64,000 nucleotides of DNA from Pyrus communis (taxonomy: Eukaryota > Streptophyta > Magnoliopsida > Rosales > Rosaceae). The first letter of the stretch is position 1; every line of letters starts with the position of its first letter. Positions 45,008 through 55,898 of the stretch are shown one piece after another. The notes under the pieces were generated by a model. The model ran no database searches. It was given only the letters and a program-made list of their open reading frames with translations, and was not told the origin of the DNA. The position numbers and the translations under genes were made by a program. The stretch lies in NCBI RefSeq assembly GCF_963583255.1, contig NC_084804.1:25733061-25797060 (forward strand). The letters run 5' to 3'.

Positions 45008-47621
45008 TGATGCGTGATTTATACGCACACAAATTAAACCCTCTTTTTATCAATTGTAGTATAAGTATAAGTAGGGATCGTTCTGGACCGGGGATTAGGA
45101 GGGATTGTTAATCACTTGGATTTGACTTAAAAACGTAAAAACATAATATAAAACACTAAACTAGACTCAAAGAATGTAAAACTAAACTTTAAAACATTAA
45201 AACAAATCAAAAGACTCAAAATGCTTTTAAAAACACAAACTAAAATGCTATACTAAACTCGAAGAATTCAAAACTAAAAATAAGAAAGATTAAGACTAAG
45301 ACTTAAACGAAATATGGGGGGATTGATTTTGGACGAATTTAAACTAAAATGGATAGATTGTAAAGAAAACAAATTGTAAATATGAAATTGACGGAAATGA
45401 ATGGATGGTATGGCTAGCTAAGGGGTTCATCTCCATACATGTTACACTTGCATAATAAAATGATTTCCAATTGCACTTCAATAAACCATGAATTCTCAAC
45501 ACCCCGGGTTAATTAGGTCCGCTTAAATTAACCGTCAAGTTTTCCTTAAGTTAATGAATTGGATGATTGCATACGACAACCCAAAGCATTGCTCACAAGT
45601 TCCCTACATGAATTGCATAATAGAGAAACAAGCAAGAATCATTAAGCATCATGAAAACTATAAGTGTTGACGAGGCATTCGTTACTATGATTGCATGAAA
45701 CTTATGCCAAGAATTCGTTTAACGCGATTGTTTATAAGCAACCTCCACTACTTGTGAATATAAGTTCATAACGATTAGGTGAAACTCACTTATATTCTAG
45801 CGTCATATTCATGCATGAAAATTAAGCGCGCATTCTTAATAAACATACATAAATAAGTTATCAATCAAACGGTTAAACAAATTGAATCCACAACTTATGA
45901 AACGCAATTAGAAGTAATCAAATCAAAATGCAAGCATAAACATATATTTCGAATCCCCCCCTAGCTAAAGGGGGGTTTAGTTCCTCATACAAAACAAAGA
46001 GAATTGAAATTAAACATTGAAATCAAAGAAACGCCTAAACATTCCAACAACTCAAACTTGAATTGTATGAACGTTTAGGCCCTCTTCTCTTCCTCTTTAT
46101 TGTAGCACAAGGTCTAAAGATAGTTGGTTTGGGGGGATGGAAGTGTGGAATGGAGTGGGGAATTATGGAAATAGGTGAGGAGTGGTGGAGAAAATGGTGC
46201 AGAAAATGGAGAGAAACTCACGGCTAGAGAAGGAATGGAGTGTTTGTGTTGTGGTATCTACAATGGAATGAGATATGAGATGATGGGAATGCAAGGGTAT
46301 TTATAGGAGGAGTGGAGATGTATATGGCTATTTGTTTAAGGTGTTTGTGTGGAGGAATGATGGAGAATTGCATGTGGAATGGCTGCAATGATGAAGAATG
46401 AAAGCTGAAAAATAAAAGGGAAAGCTGGAAATCTGAAAATGCAAATGGGAATCCTGAAATGCAAAGGTGGCCACGGTTTTGAGTGTGTTTTGTGTTGGAA
46501 ATGCATGTGAATGCATGTGAATGTTGTTTGTGTGAAGTGTGTGTGGGTTAAAGAGTGAATGGTGGTGTAATGATGAAGTGTGATGGCTGAAAATGTCAAG
46601 GGAAATGCATGTGATTGCATGGCAAAGAATTTCAGGATGCATGTGTGTTGGTGTGTTGTGTGATTTGTTTTGTGGTTAATGGGAATGTGGTTGAATGATT
46701 AAATGGACATGTGGGGTGTAATTGCAAAGGGAATGCAAAGTGAATGAATCATGAATCATTGTGGATGAAAGGTGGAAGTGCATGTGTTGATGACTAGGTT
46801 AGTGGGTGGAAATCTGAAAATGGCATAAAGGAATGGGAGCTCACGGTTTGGCTAGTGTTTGAATGTGTAAAGTGTGTGTGAATGCATGTGAAGATGCAAT
46901 AAATAATGCATGTAGGGTTAGGAAATAAAATCATAACTTAAAGGGGGATGATTAAAGGGTGTTGAAAGGTTTGAAATGCATGTGTTGAATTGGTGGTTGA
47001 ATGATGAAAGAATAAGTGAATGATTATGATAAGTGATAAGTGAATGATTATGATAAGTGTATGATATGTTAAGTGATAAATGAATGATATGTTAAGTGAT
47101 AAATGAATGATATGTGGTGAGTGATAAGTGAATGGAAGTGATAAGTGAATGGTTTGATAATTGATAAATGAATGATATGCTAAGTGATAAATGAATGATA
47201 TGTTAAGTGATAAATGAATGATATGTGGTGAGTGATAAGTGAATGGTTTGATAAGTGATAAATGAACTAGTTTAAAGGGCTAGGGTTTAAGTACATAGAA
47301 TGGGCCTAAAATAGGTTGGTTTGTATGGCATAATGTGTTAAGCTCATGGCAAGGTGTTATGTGATTGGGTTAGGGCCATTGTTTTGTGTCTTCAAGTGCA
47401 TACAAGGCCTTCAAATTCGTCCATCCTCTTGGCTCCATGGATAAGCTATCCAATCCATGCCCAAAAATGCTCCAAATGGCCTCAAAATGCACTTTCTTGC
47501 TCCCTAGGCCCTTAGAACCTGAAAACACACAAAAGAAGCATAAAGGACTAAAATAACGAGAGAAACATAACGTAAATGCACGAGAACAAGCCATTTAAGT
47601 CGCATGAATATGCTCCTATCA
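45008..47621 (-). repeat. A2 5' LTR
   Basis: 2,614 bp, TGATGCGTGATTTATACGC to GCTCCTATCA. Very close to the 3' LTR outside the indels. It carries a block at about 46330-46760 absent from the 3' LTR; that block matches, inverted, 48280-48605 of the surrounding solo LTR. TATA complement near 46305, inverted CATGCA array 46495-47000, inverted GATAAG array 47020-47265. Confidence 0.92.
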
Positions 47622-48624
47622 ACTCCTGCGCATTTTAGAACACAAAAACAACATTCCTTGCAGCCTTAGGACATTGTCGTGTGTTTCCTTGTGTCTCCCT
47701 TCCTTGCCATGCAAGGAAGGGCTTTTTTCCCTATTTTAAACACTTATATCATTCACTTATCAAACCATTCACTTATCACTTCCATTCACTTATCACTTAT
47801 CACTTCCATTCACTTATCACTCACCACATATCATTCATTTATCACTTAACATATCATTCATTTATCACTTAATACATCATTCACTTATCACTTATCATAC
47901 TCATAATCATCTACACATTTCAACCATTTAAACATATGCATTTCAACTCACATGCATCATCATCATGCAACCAACCTTGCCACATGCTTTCCAAGCTTTC
48001 CCCCTTCATCATTAAGCCACATTCACTCCCATTTCTCTCCCCTTAACAGCCCTAAACCGTGCATAATTAAAGGACACCATTCAACACACACATGCACCAA
48101 AAGACAACATTGGCATGCATCACATGCATTTCCAACACTTCCCCCTTTGTGTTGTGCCTTCCCTTCCACTTTCCAACCACATTCTTTCAATTCCCACTTC
48201 ATCATTACACCACCTAAGCCACATGCACTCCCATTCTTTAATTAAGCCACTTAAACCACAAAACAATCACACAACACACCAACACACATGCATCCTGAAA
48301 TTCTTTGCCATGCAATCACATGCATTTCCCTTGACATTTTCAGCCATCACACTTCATCATTACACCACCATTCACTCTTTAACCCACACACACTTCACAC
48401 AAACAACATTCACATGCATTCACATGCATTTCCAACACAAAACACACTCAAAACCGTGGCCACCTTTGCATTTCAGGATTCCCATTTGCATTTTCAGATT
48501 TCCAGCTTTCCCTTTTATTTTCCAGCTTTCATTCTTCATCATTGCAGCCATTCCACATGCAATTCTCCATCATTCCTCCACACAAACACCTTAAACAAAT
48601 AGCCATATACATCTCCACTCCTCC

Positions 48625-48632
48625 TATAAATA
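48625..48632 (+). promoter_or_regulatory. LTR TATA box (TATAAATA)
   Basis: CTCCTATAAATACCC, after the GATAAG and CACATGCA arrays of the solo LTR at 37199-49943. Confidence 0.6.
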
Positions 48633-50575
48633 CCCTTGCATTCCCATCATTCAAATCATCTCATTTCATACACAACACACCACAAACACTTCCATTCATT
48701 CTCTTTGCCGTGAGTCCCCTTATAATCCAAAAACCATCTTTCCATTTCCACCACTTCCCAACCCTCCAAACCACTCCTCTACCATTTCCATAATCCCCCA
48801 AACCTCACCTTAGACCTTGTGCTACAATAACGAGGAAGATAAGAGGGCCTAAACGTTCATACAATTCAAGTTTGAGTTGTTGGAATGTTTAGGTGTTTCT
48901 TTGATTTCAAAGTTTAAATTCAATTCTCTTTGTTTTGTACGTATGAGGAATGGAAGAGAAGAGTGCCTAAACGTTCATACAATTCAAGTTTGAGTTGTTG
49001 GAATGTTTAGGTGTTTCTTTAATTTCAAAGTTATGAGGAAATAAACCCCCCTTTAGCTAGGGGGTGATTCGAAATAAATGTTTATATTTGCAATATGAAT
49101 TGATTACTTTTGGTTGGAATTTCATAAGTTGTGGATTCAATTTGTTTAACCGTTTGATTGATAACTTATTTATGAATGTTTATTAAGAATGCGCGCTTAA
49201 TTTTCATGCATAAATATGACGCTAGAATATAAGTGAATTTCACCTAATCGTAATGAACTTATATTCACAAGTAGTGGAGGTTGCTTATAAACAATCGCGT
49301 TAAACGAATTCTTGGCATAAGTTTCATGCGTATTCCATAGTAACGAATGCCTCGTTGATGTTTATGATTTCCGTTGAACTTAATGATCTTTGTTGAATGT
49401 CTCTATCATGCGTATTCCATAGTTAGGGACTTTGATTAAGAATAATTTGGTTGTAATGCGTATTCCATTCAATCCAACGAATCTAGGGAAATCTGAAAGT
49501 TAATTTAAGCGGACCTAATTAACTTGGAGCATTGAGTTTCATAATTTATCGAAAGACCAACCGAAAATCAATCTTGTATGCAAGTGTAACATGTGTGGAG
49601 AAGAACCCCTTAGCTATTCCATCATCCATTCAATTCCATCACATTCATATTTACATTCTGCTTTAATTTACAATTTGTGCATTTAGTTTAATTTAGTCCA
49701 AAACTCAATCCCCTTTACTTTATTGTTCAATTTAATTAGAAATCAATTTAGTTTATGTTTTAAAGTATTTTTGAATTCTTTGAGTCTAGTTTAGTGTTTT
49801 ATATTGTTTTTACGTTTTTAAGTCAGTTTCCAAGAGATTAACAATCCCTCCTAATCCCCGGTCCAGAACGATCCCTACTTATACATATACTACAATTTGA
49901 CAAAAAGAGGGTTTAGTTTGTGTGCGTATAAATCCACGCATCAGAGTGCATGTGCAATGTTTTAAAGGATGGAATGCATGTGAATGGCTGATTAGAATCT
50001 AGGGTGCATGTGGGTTAGAAATGCATGTGGGTGAATGTTTGAATGATTAAAGGGGAAACATGACAGCTAGGTTGGTTGGTGGCTGCCATGGAGGTGTGGA
50101 ATGATGGAATTTCACAAGGGGAATGCATGTGCACGGTTTTGGTGTGGAGAAATGATTATGGATGCATGTGTTGAATGATTTCTTGGTGAGGGATGTGGAG
50201 TGGCTGGAATGATGAATGAATAAAGGGTGCATGTGGGTTAATTAATTAAAGGGAGTGCATGTGCAATGTTGTTGTTGGTGCAATGATGGAGGAACAAGTG
50301 CATGTGGCTGAAATGTGGAAGGTGTGTGGCTACTTCAAGTAGGAATCCTTGTGACATCAACTCTTCAATTTCGTCCATTCCTTTTGCTCCAAGTATAAGT
50401 TATCCCTTCCAAGTCCAATTTTGCTCCAAAATGCTCCAAAATGCATCTTTTTGCTTCCTTAGCCACATGAACCTAAAAACACACGAAAATGACTTAAACG
50501 CCAAAAACAACTATGAATTAACAATATAAATGCACGAAAACAAGCTAAGTAAGTCGCCTAAATATGCTCCTATCA

Positions 50576-51392
50576 TACATGAGTAGTAAAGATCGCTAGT
50601 CACGATTGTGTTTAGTAAACCCTAGGCTGGATTAACATGCGTATTCCATAGTTATGAATGCCTAGTCGATGTTTATGATTTCCGTTGAACTTAATGATCT
50701 TTGTTGAATGTCTCTATCATGCGTATTCCATGGTTAGGGACTTTGATTAGGAATAATTTGGTTGTAATGCGTATTCCATTCAATCCAATGAATCTAGGGA
50801 AATCTGAAGGTTAGTTTAAGCGAATCTAATTAACTTGGAGCATTGTCATTCATCGTTCGTTGAAGTCATAACCGGGAATCAAATTATATGCATATGTTCA
50901 TGTGTGGATAAGGAACCCTCTAACTAGTTTTTCATCATTCTATTTCATTAATTTCGTTTTTACAATCTGTTTTAAATTAGAATCTGTGCATTTAGTTTAA
51001 ATTCGTCAAAACCAATCCCCCATTTATTTTAAAGTGTTAGATTAGTTAGAAATACATTTAGTTTGTGTTTCTAAGAGTTTTGAATCAATTTATTTCCCAA
51101 ATTCGTCCAAAGTACTCAAGGTGCTCAAAACTGCCCAGAAAGTGTTTTTAAGGCAGTTTTGAGTGTTTTGGTCCTGTTTTGAGTCTTTTAGTTTGTTTTA
51201 GTGCTTTACGTGTTTAGTTTTGCATTCTTTGAGTTTAGTTTAGTGTTTTAAACTTTATTTTACGTTTTTGAGTCAGTTTCCAAGTGATTAACAATCCCTC
51301 CTAATCCCCGGTCCAGAACGATCCCTACTTATACATATACTACAATTTGGCGAAAAGAGGGTTTAATTTGTGTGCGTATAAAACTCGCATCA
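50576..51392 (+). mobile_element. Family A LTR fragment, right half of the LTR hit by A1
   Basis: TACATGAGTAGTAAAGATCGC to AAACTCGCATCA. Homologous to 15917-16714. It holds the perfect stem-loop at 51124-51163. Followed by ATCAA; a matching left duplication is not found. Confidence 0.75.
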
Positions 51393-54300
51393 ATCAAAGA
51401 AACTGATAGAAGCATATTCATGTGACTTAAATGGCTTGTTCTCGTGCATTTACGTTATGTTTCTCTAGTTATTTTAGTCCTTTATGCTTCTTTTGTGTGT
51501 TTTCAGGTTCTAAGGGCTTAGGGAGCAAGAAAGTACATTTTGAGGCTATTTGGGGCACTTTTGGGCAAGGATTGGATAGCTTAATCATGGAGCAAAGAGG
51601 ATGGACGAAATTGAAGCCTTGTATGCTCTTTGGGGACATCAAACAAAGGGCCTAGCCCAATCAAACAAATCCTTTGAGCCATGGAAAACCTCTAGCCCAA
51701 TCAAACATATTATGCCATGCAAACCAACCTATTTTAGGCCCATTCTATGTACTTAAACCCTAGCCCTTTAAACTAGCCCTATTATCACTTATCACTTTCA
51801 TTCACTTATCACTCACCACATATCATTCATTTATCACTTAACATATCATTCACTTATCACTTATCATACTCATAATCATCTACACATTTCAACCATTTAA
51901 ACATATGCATTTCAACTCACATGCACATCCACCTCTTTCCACCTAATCCACATGCTTTCACAACCTAAAACACATGCACATGCACCACTAATCCCTTCAC
52001 TTTCATGCCATCATTTTTCCCCCCCCCCAATGCCGTGCACTCCTTGAGCATTTCCAGTTTTTCCCCTTCTCTTTGTATTCACAAGTCACATGCATTCACT
52101 TCATCATTCCTCCACACAAATGCTTAAACAAACAGCCATATGTTCCCTCCACTACCCCTATAAATACCCTAGCATTCATTCATTCATGCATCTCATTTCA
52201 TACACTTCACACAACACAAACACAACCCTTGTGCCGCAAATCCCCTTCCAATCTGTGCAGTTTTTATCCTCCAATTCAGCCACTATCCAACCACTTCCCA
52301 TCCCTCCAAAACACTTCACATAATCCCCAAAGCTCACCTTAGACCTTGTGCCACAACAACGAGGAAGAGAAGAGTGCTTAAACGTTCATACAATTCAAGT
52401 TTGAGTTGTTGGAATGTTTAGGTGTTTCTTTGATTTCGATGTTTGAATTCAATTTTCTTTGTTTTGTAATGGAAGAGAAGAGTGCCTAAACGTTCATACA
52501 ATTCAAGTTTGAGTTGTTGGAATGTTTAGTTGTTTCTTTGATTTCAAGGTTATGAGGAACTAAACCCCCCTTTAGCTAGGGGGTGATTCGAAACTATGTT
52601 TATATTTGCAATATGAATTGATTACTTTTGGTTGGAATTTCATAAGTTGTGGATTCAATTCGTTTAACTGTTTGATTGATAACTTATTTATGTATGTTCA
52701 TTGAGATTGCAAGCTTAATTTTCATGCATGAATATGACGCTAGAATATAAGTGAGTTTCACCTAAACGTTACGAACTTATATTCACAAGTAGTGGAGGTT
52801 GCTTATAAACAATCGCGTTAAACGAATTCTTGGCATAAGTTTCATGCGTATTCCATAGTAACGAATGCCTCGTCAACACTTATAATTTTCATTGAGCTTA
52901 ATGATCTTTGTTGAATGTCTCTATCATGCGTATTCCATAGTTAGGGACTTTGGTTAAGAATAATTTGGTTGTAATGCGTATTCCATTCAATCCAACGAAT
53001 TTAGGGAAATCTGAAAGTTAATCTAAGCGGACCTAATTAACTTGGAGCATTGAGTTTCACAACTTATCGAAAGACCAACTGAGAATCAATTTTGTATGCA
53101 AGTGTAACATGTGTGGAGAAGAACCCCTTGGCTATTCCATCATCCATATTTTCATCACATTCATATTTACATTTTGCCTTTAATTATATTCTGTCTTTTT
53201 AATTTAATATCGTCCAAACACATTTCCCCCATATTTCGTTGAGTCTTAATCATTCGTATTTGTTTTATTTTTGTATCTTTAAGCTTTTGGAGTCATAAAC
53301 ACTTGCAAATTCGTCTAAATCAAGTTCTAGCTTCTATTTGAGTCAATTTGATTGTTTTAGACAATTTGAGTTTTTCAAAGCCATTCTGAGTCATAGTAGT
53401 CTTGTTAAGAGTATTTTCATTTAGTTTTTGTGTTTTCAAGTCAATTCAAATTAGATTAGCACCCCTAGTTAATCCCCGGTTAGAACGATCCCTACTTACA
53501 TCATTACTACAATTGTCACAAATAGGGTTTAGTTTGTGTGCGTATAATCTACGTATCAGAAACACCTAAACATTCCAACAACTCAAACTTGAATTGTATG
53601 AACGTTTAGGCCCTCTTCTCTTCCATTCCTCATTCGTACAAAACAAAGAGTATTGAAATTAAACATTGAAATCAAAGAAACAACTAAACATTCCAACAAC
53701 TCAAACTTGAATTGTATGAACGTTTAGACACTCTTCTCTTCCTCTTCGTTGTGGCACAAGGTCTAAGGTGAGTTTGATGGTGTAAATGGTTTGGGGAGTG
53801 GCGAAAATGGAAGGATGGTGTTTGGATTCTAAGGGAGGGCACGGCACAAGGGAGTTTGATGGTCTACATTCTGAATATGGAAGTGTGTATTGAGGTGTTT
53901 GTGACTGAAATGTGTATGAATGAGTATGAATCAATTGTGGCTGCAATGAATGCTTATTTATAGGTGAAAGAGAGGGAACATGACAGCTAGGAACTTGGTG
54001 GAAATCTGAAATGGTGATAGGAGAAGCATGTGGCTGATTTATGCATGTGATTAAAGGGTGAATGCATGTGCACTAAAGAGTGAATGCATGTGGCTGATTT
54101 GTGGTGCAATGATGAAGGAATAATCTGGAAATGCAAGGTGAATGTGCATGTGCTTTGAAATGGATTAAAGAGTGGGAGTGCATGATGATAAATGCATGTG
54201 GATTAAGTTGGAAATGCATGTGGAGTGGCTGATTAGAATCTAGGGTGCATGTGGGTTGGAAATGATGAAGGAAATGCATGTGAGTGACAACTAGATATGT

Positions 54301-54972
54301 TGGTGAATGCATGTGGAATGGATGATTTCTTGGTGAGGGATGTGGAGTGGCTGGAATGATGAAAGAATAAAGGGTGCATGTGGGTTAATTAATTAAGTGT
54401 ATGATATGATAAGTGAATGATAAGTATATGATATGATAAGTGTATGATATGATAAGTGAATGATAAGTATATGATATGATAAGTGTATGATATGATAAGT
54501 GGTGAATGATAAGTGGTGAATGATATGTGGTGAATGATAAGTGGTGAATGATAAGTGTATGATATGTGGTGATGATAAGTGTATGATATGTGATTATGAT
54601 AAGTGATAAGTGGTGATGATAAGTAATGATATGTGGGAGTATGGCTGAAATGAAGGAGTGGAATGTTGGAATGTTATGCACGGCTAAGGATATAGGAAAG
54701 GTTTAAATGTCCTAAAACTAAAGGAAACAAGGTTCCAACACTTTGGTCTTCAATTAGGTCTTCAATTTCGTCCAACACTTTGGCTCCAAGCATAAGCTAT
54801 CCATCCTTAGCCCAAAAGTGCTCCAAAAGTCTCCAAAATGCATCTTTTTGCTCCTTTAGCCCTTTGGACCTACAAACACATGAAAATAGCTTAAAGTACT
54901 AAAATTACTAAGTACTAGCAACATAAATGCAAGAAAACAAGCAAACTAAGGCGCATAAATATGCTCCTATCA
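51393..54972 (-). mobile_element. Truncated minus-strand LTR (3' LTR of a lost element A3)
   Basis: Own sequence 51393-51403 and 53564-54972. The first bases join ATCAAAGAAAC to ACCTAAACATTCC across the solo LTR. It ends AATATGCTCCTATCA at 54972 and is followed by a terminal PPT complement, so it is the 3' LTR of a minus-strand element. Carries inverted TATA near 53955, CATGCA array 54020-54375 and GATAAG array 54395-54635. Confidence 0.8.
51404..53558 (+). mobile_element. Solo LTR, family A, TSD GAAAC
   Basis: TGATAGAAGCATATTCATG at 51404 to CTACGTATCA at 53558, flanked by GAAAC at 51399-51403 and 53559-53563; 2,155 bp. TATA at 52159. The 3' end is a divergent subtype (AGCACCCCTAGTTAATCCCCGG) without the usual stem-loop. 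Confidence 0.92.
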
Positions 54973-55898
54973 AATTCCCCCACACTTAGCTTTTGCTAGT
55001 CCTCGAGCAAAACAAAACAAAAGAAACAAAAAAAACAAAACGAAACTAACAAAACACAACCTACACCTTCCAACAATCGTCTCAGGGATTTCCAATGCAC
55101 ATGACAAGTTAAAAATCATTATTCAAACAGATTTTAGCCATTTTTACACTTAAGTACATTCTTAATCATAGTCACCACATACTAGTTCGCATTTAAGCAT
55201 TTAAAACACATTTCGAATGTAGTAACATGCCTTAGAGAATTTACGCGTCTTCTAAGTCTCAATTTCATTACTTTGCTACTATTGCTTAAGGAACTTTTGT
55301 TTATCCATATCTTTCCTTGTTAGCCAATACCCCAAGCCCCGTTACAACCCTTGACTTCTATCTCGAGTGTTGTGCATTTCAATTGTGGAGTTTGAATTTG
55401 GTATGAGCATATGGTGTCACTGGTTCTCGCATCTAAGTAGTAGCATCCCATTCATGAGATCATATCTAAACATGTTTAATTACTCCAGAAAATTGCGTTC
55501 TTTGTTATAACATATGTGAGTACTAGTTTTTCATGTTTACATCAATCTTCTCACATATAACTAGTGTAGAGTGTGTAGTCAGGAAATCTGAGTGAAAATT
55601 GAGTGCATAACTAGTGAGGAATTGAGGGAATTCTCTAAGGCATGTTACTACATTCAAAATGTGTTTTAATTGATTAAATGCGAACTAGTGAATGGTGACT
55701 ATAATTAAGTACGTGCTCGAGAGGAAGGAAGACTAAAAGCTATGTGAGTAATGATCTTTGACATGTCATGTTTCATTGGAAATCCCTGAGGCAAACGTTG
55801 GAAGGTTTAGGTTATGTTTTGTTTGTTTTGTTTCATCTTGTTTACTTTAGTTGTTTTGTTTTGCTCGAGGACTAGCAAAAGTTAAGTGTGGGGGAATT
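54973..55898. mobile_element. Tail-to-tail junction of two family A internal regions
   Basis: 54973-55240 is minus-strand internal DNA starting with the terminal PPT and hairpin; 55241-55898 is plus-strand internal DNA ending in the hairpin (55859-55880) and PPT (AAGTGTGGGGGAATT) and the LTR start at 55899. The switch is near AGAATTTACGCGTCTTC. No gene. Confidence 0.75.

Larger units (their letters stand above)
37462..47621 (-). mobile_element. Element A2: complete-ended non-autonomous family A retrotransposon, TSD ACTCC
   Basis: 10,160-bp minus-strand element: 3' LTR 37462-39693, terminal PPT at 39694, internal 39694-45007, PBS 44985-45002, 5' LTR 45008-47621. Flanked by ACTCC at 37457-37461 and 47622-47626. 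Encodes a 444-codon gag/linker remnant (minus) and the antisense gene (plus); no enzymes. It would need Gag-Pol from an autonomous relative. Confidence 0.94.
37199..49943 (+). mobile_element. Solo LTR, family A, plus strand, TSD GAGTG, holding A2
   Basis: TGATAGGAGC at 37199 to CCACGCATCA at 49943, flanked by GAGTG at 37194-37198 and 49944-49948. Own sequence is 37199-37461 and 47627-49943, about 2.58 kb. The second part includes a CACTTATCA array (47745-47905), a CACATGCA array (47935-48580), TATA at 48625 and the duplicated leader block. ORFs at 48115-48602 are array translations that also appear, inverted, in the A2 right LTR at 46328-46642. Confidence 0.92.
16900..50575 (-). mobile_element. 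Element A1: non-autonomous family A LTR retrotransposon with four nested insertions
   Basis: Minus-strand element with 3' LTR at 16900-21452, terminal PPT at 21453, internal DNA at 21453-22545 and 31496-35493, PBS at 35471-35488 and 5' LTR at 35494-50575. Net length is near 9.9 kb once the nested solo LTR (18595-20703), family B element (22546-31490) and solo LTR with A2 (37199-49943) are removed. It encodes only a broken gag/pol remnant (minus) and an intact antisense gene (plus). The flanks GTCGA and TACAT do not match, so there was a deletion or recombination next to it. The two LTRs differ by indels (for example a 40-base stretch at 17020-17080 missing on the right near 35620). Confidence 0.88.
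35494..50575 (-). repeat. A1 5' LTR, interrupted by a solo LTR holding A2
   Basis: Own sequence 35494-37198 and 49949-50575 (about 2.33 kb). It starts TGATGCGAGATTTATACGCGC next to the PBS and ends AATATGCTCCTATCA at 50575. The uninterrupted order across the nested insertion is seen at 20770-20800 (GCATGTGGAGTGCATGTGCAATG). Confidence 0.88.
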
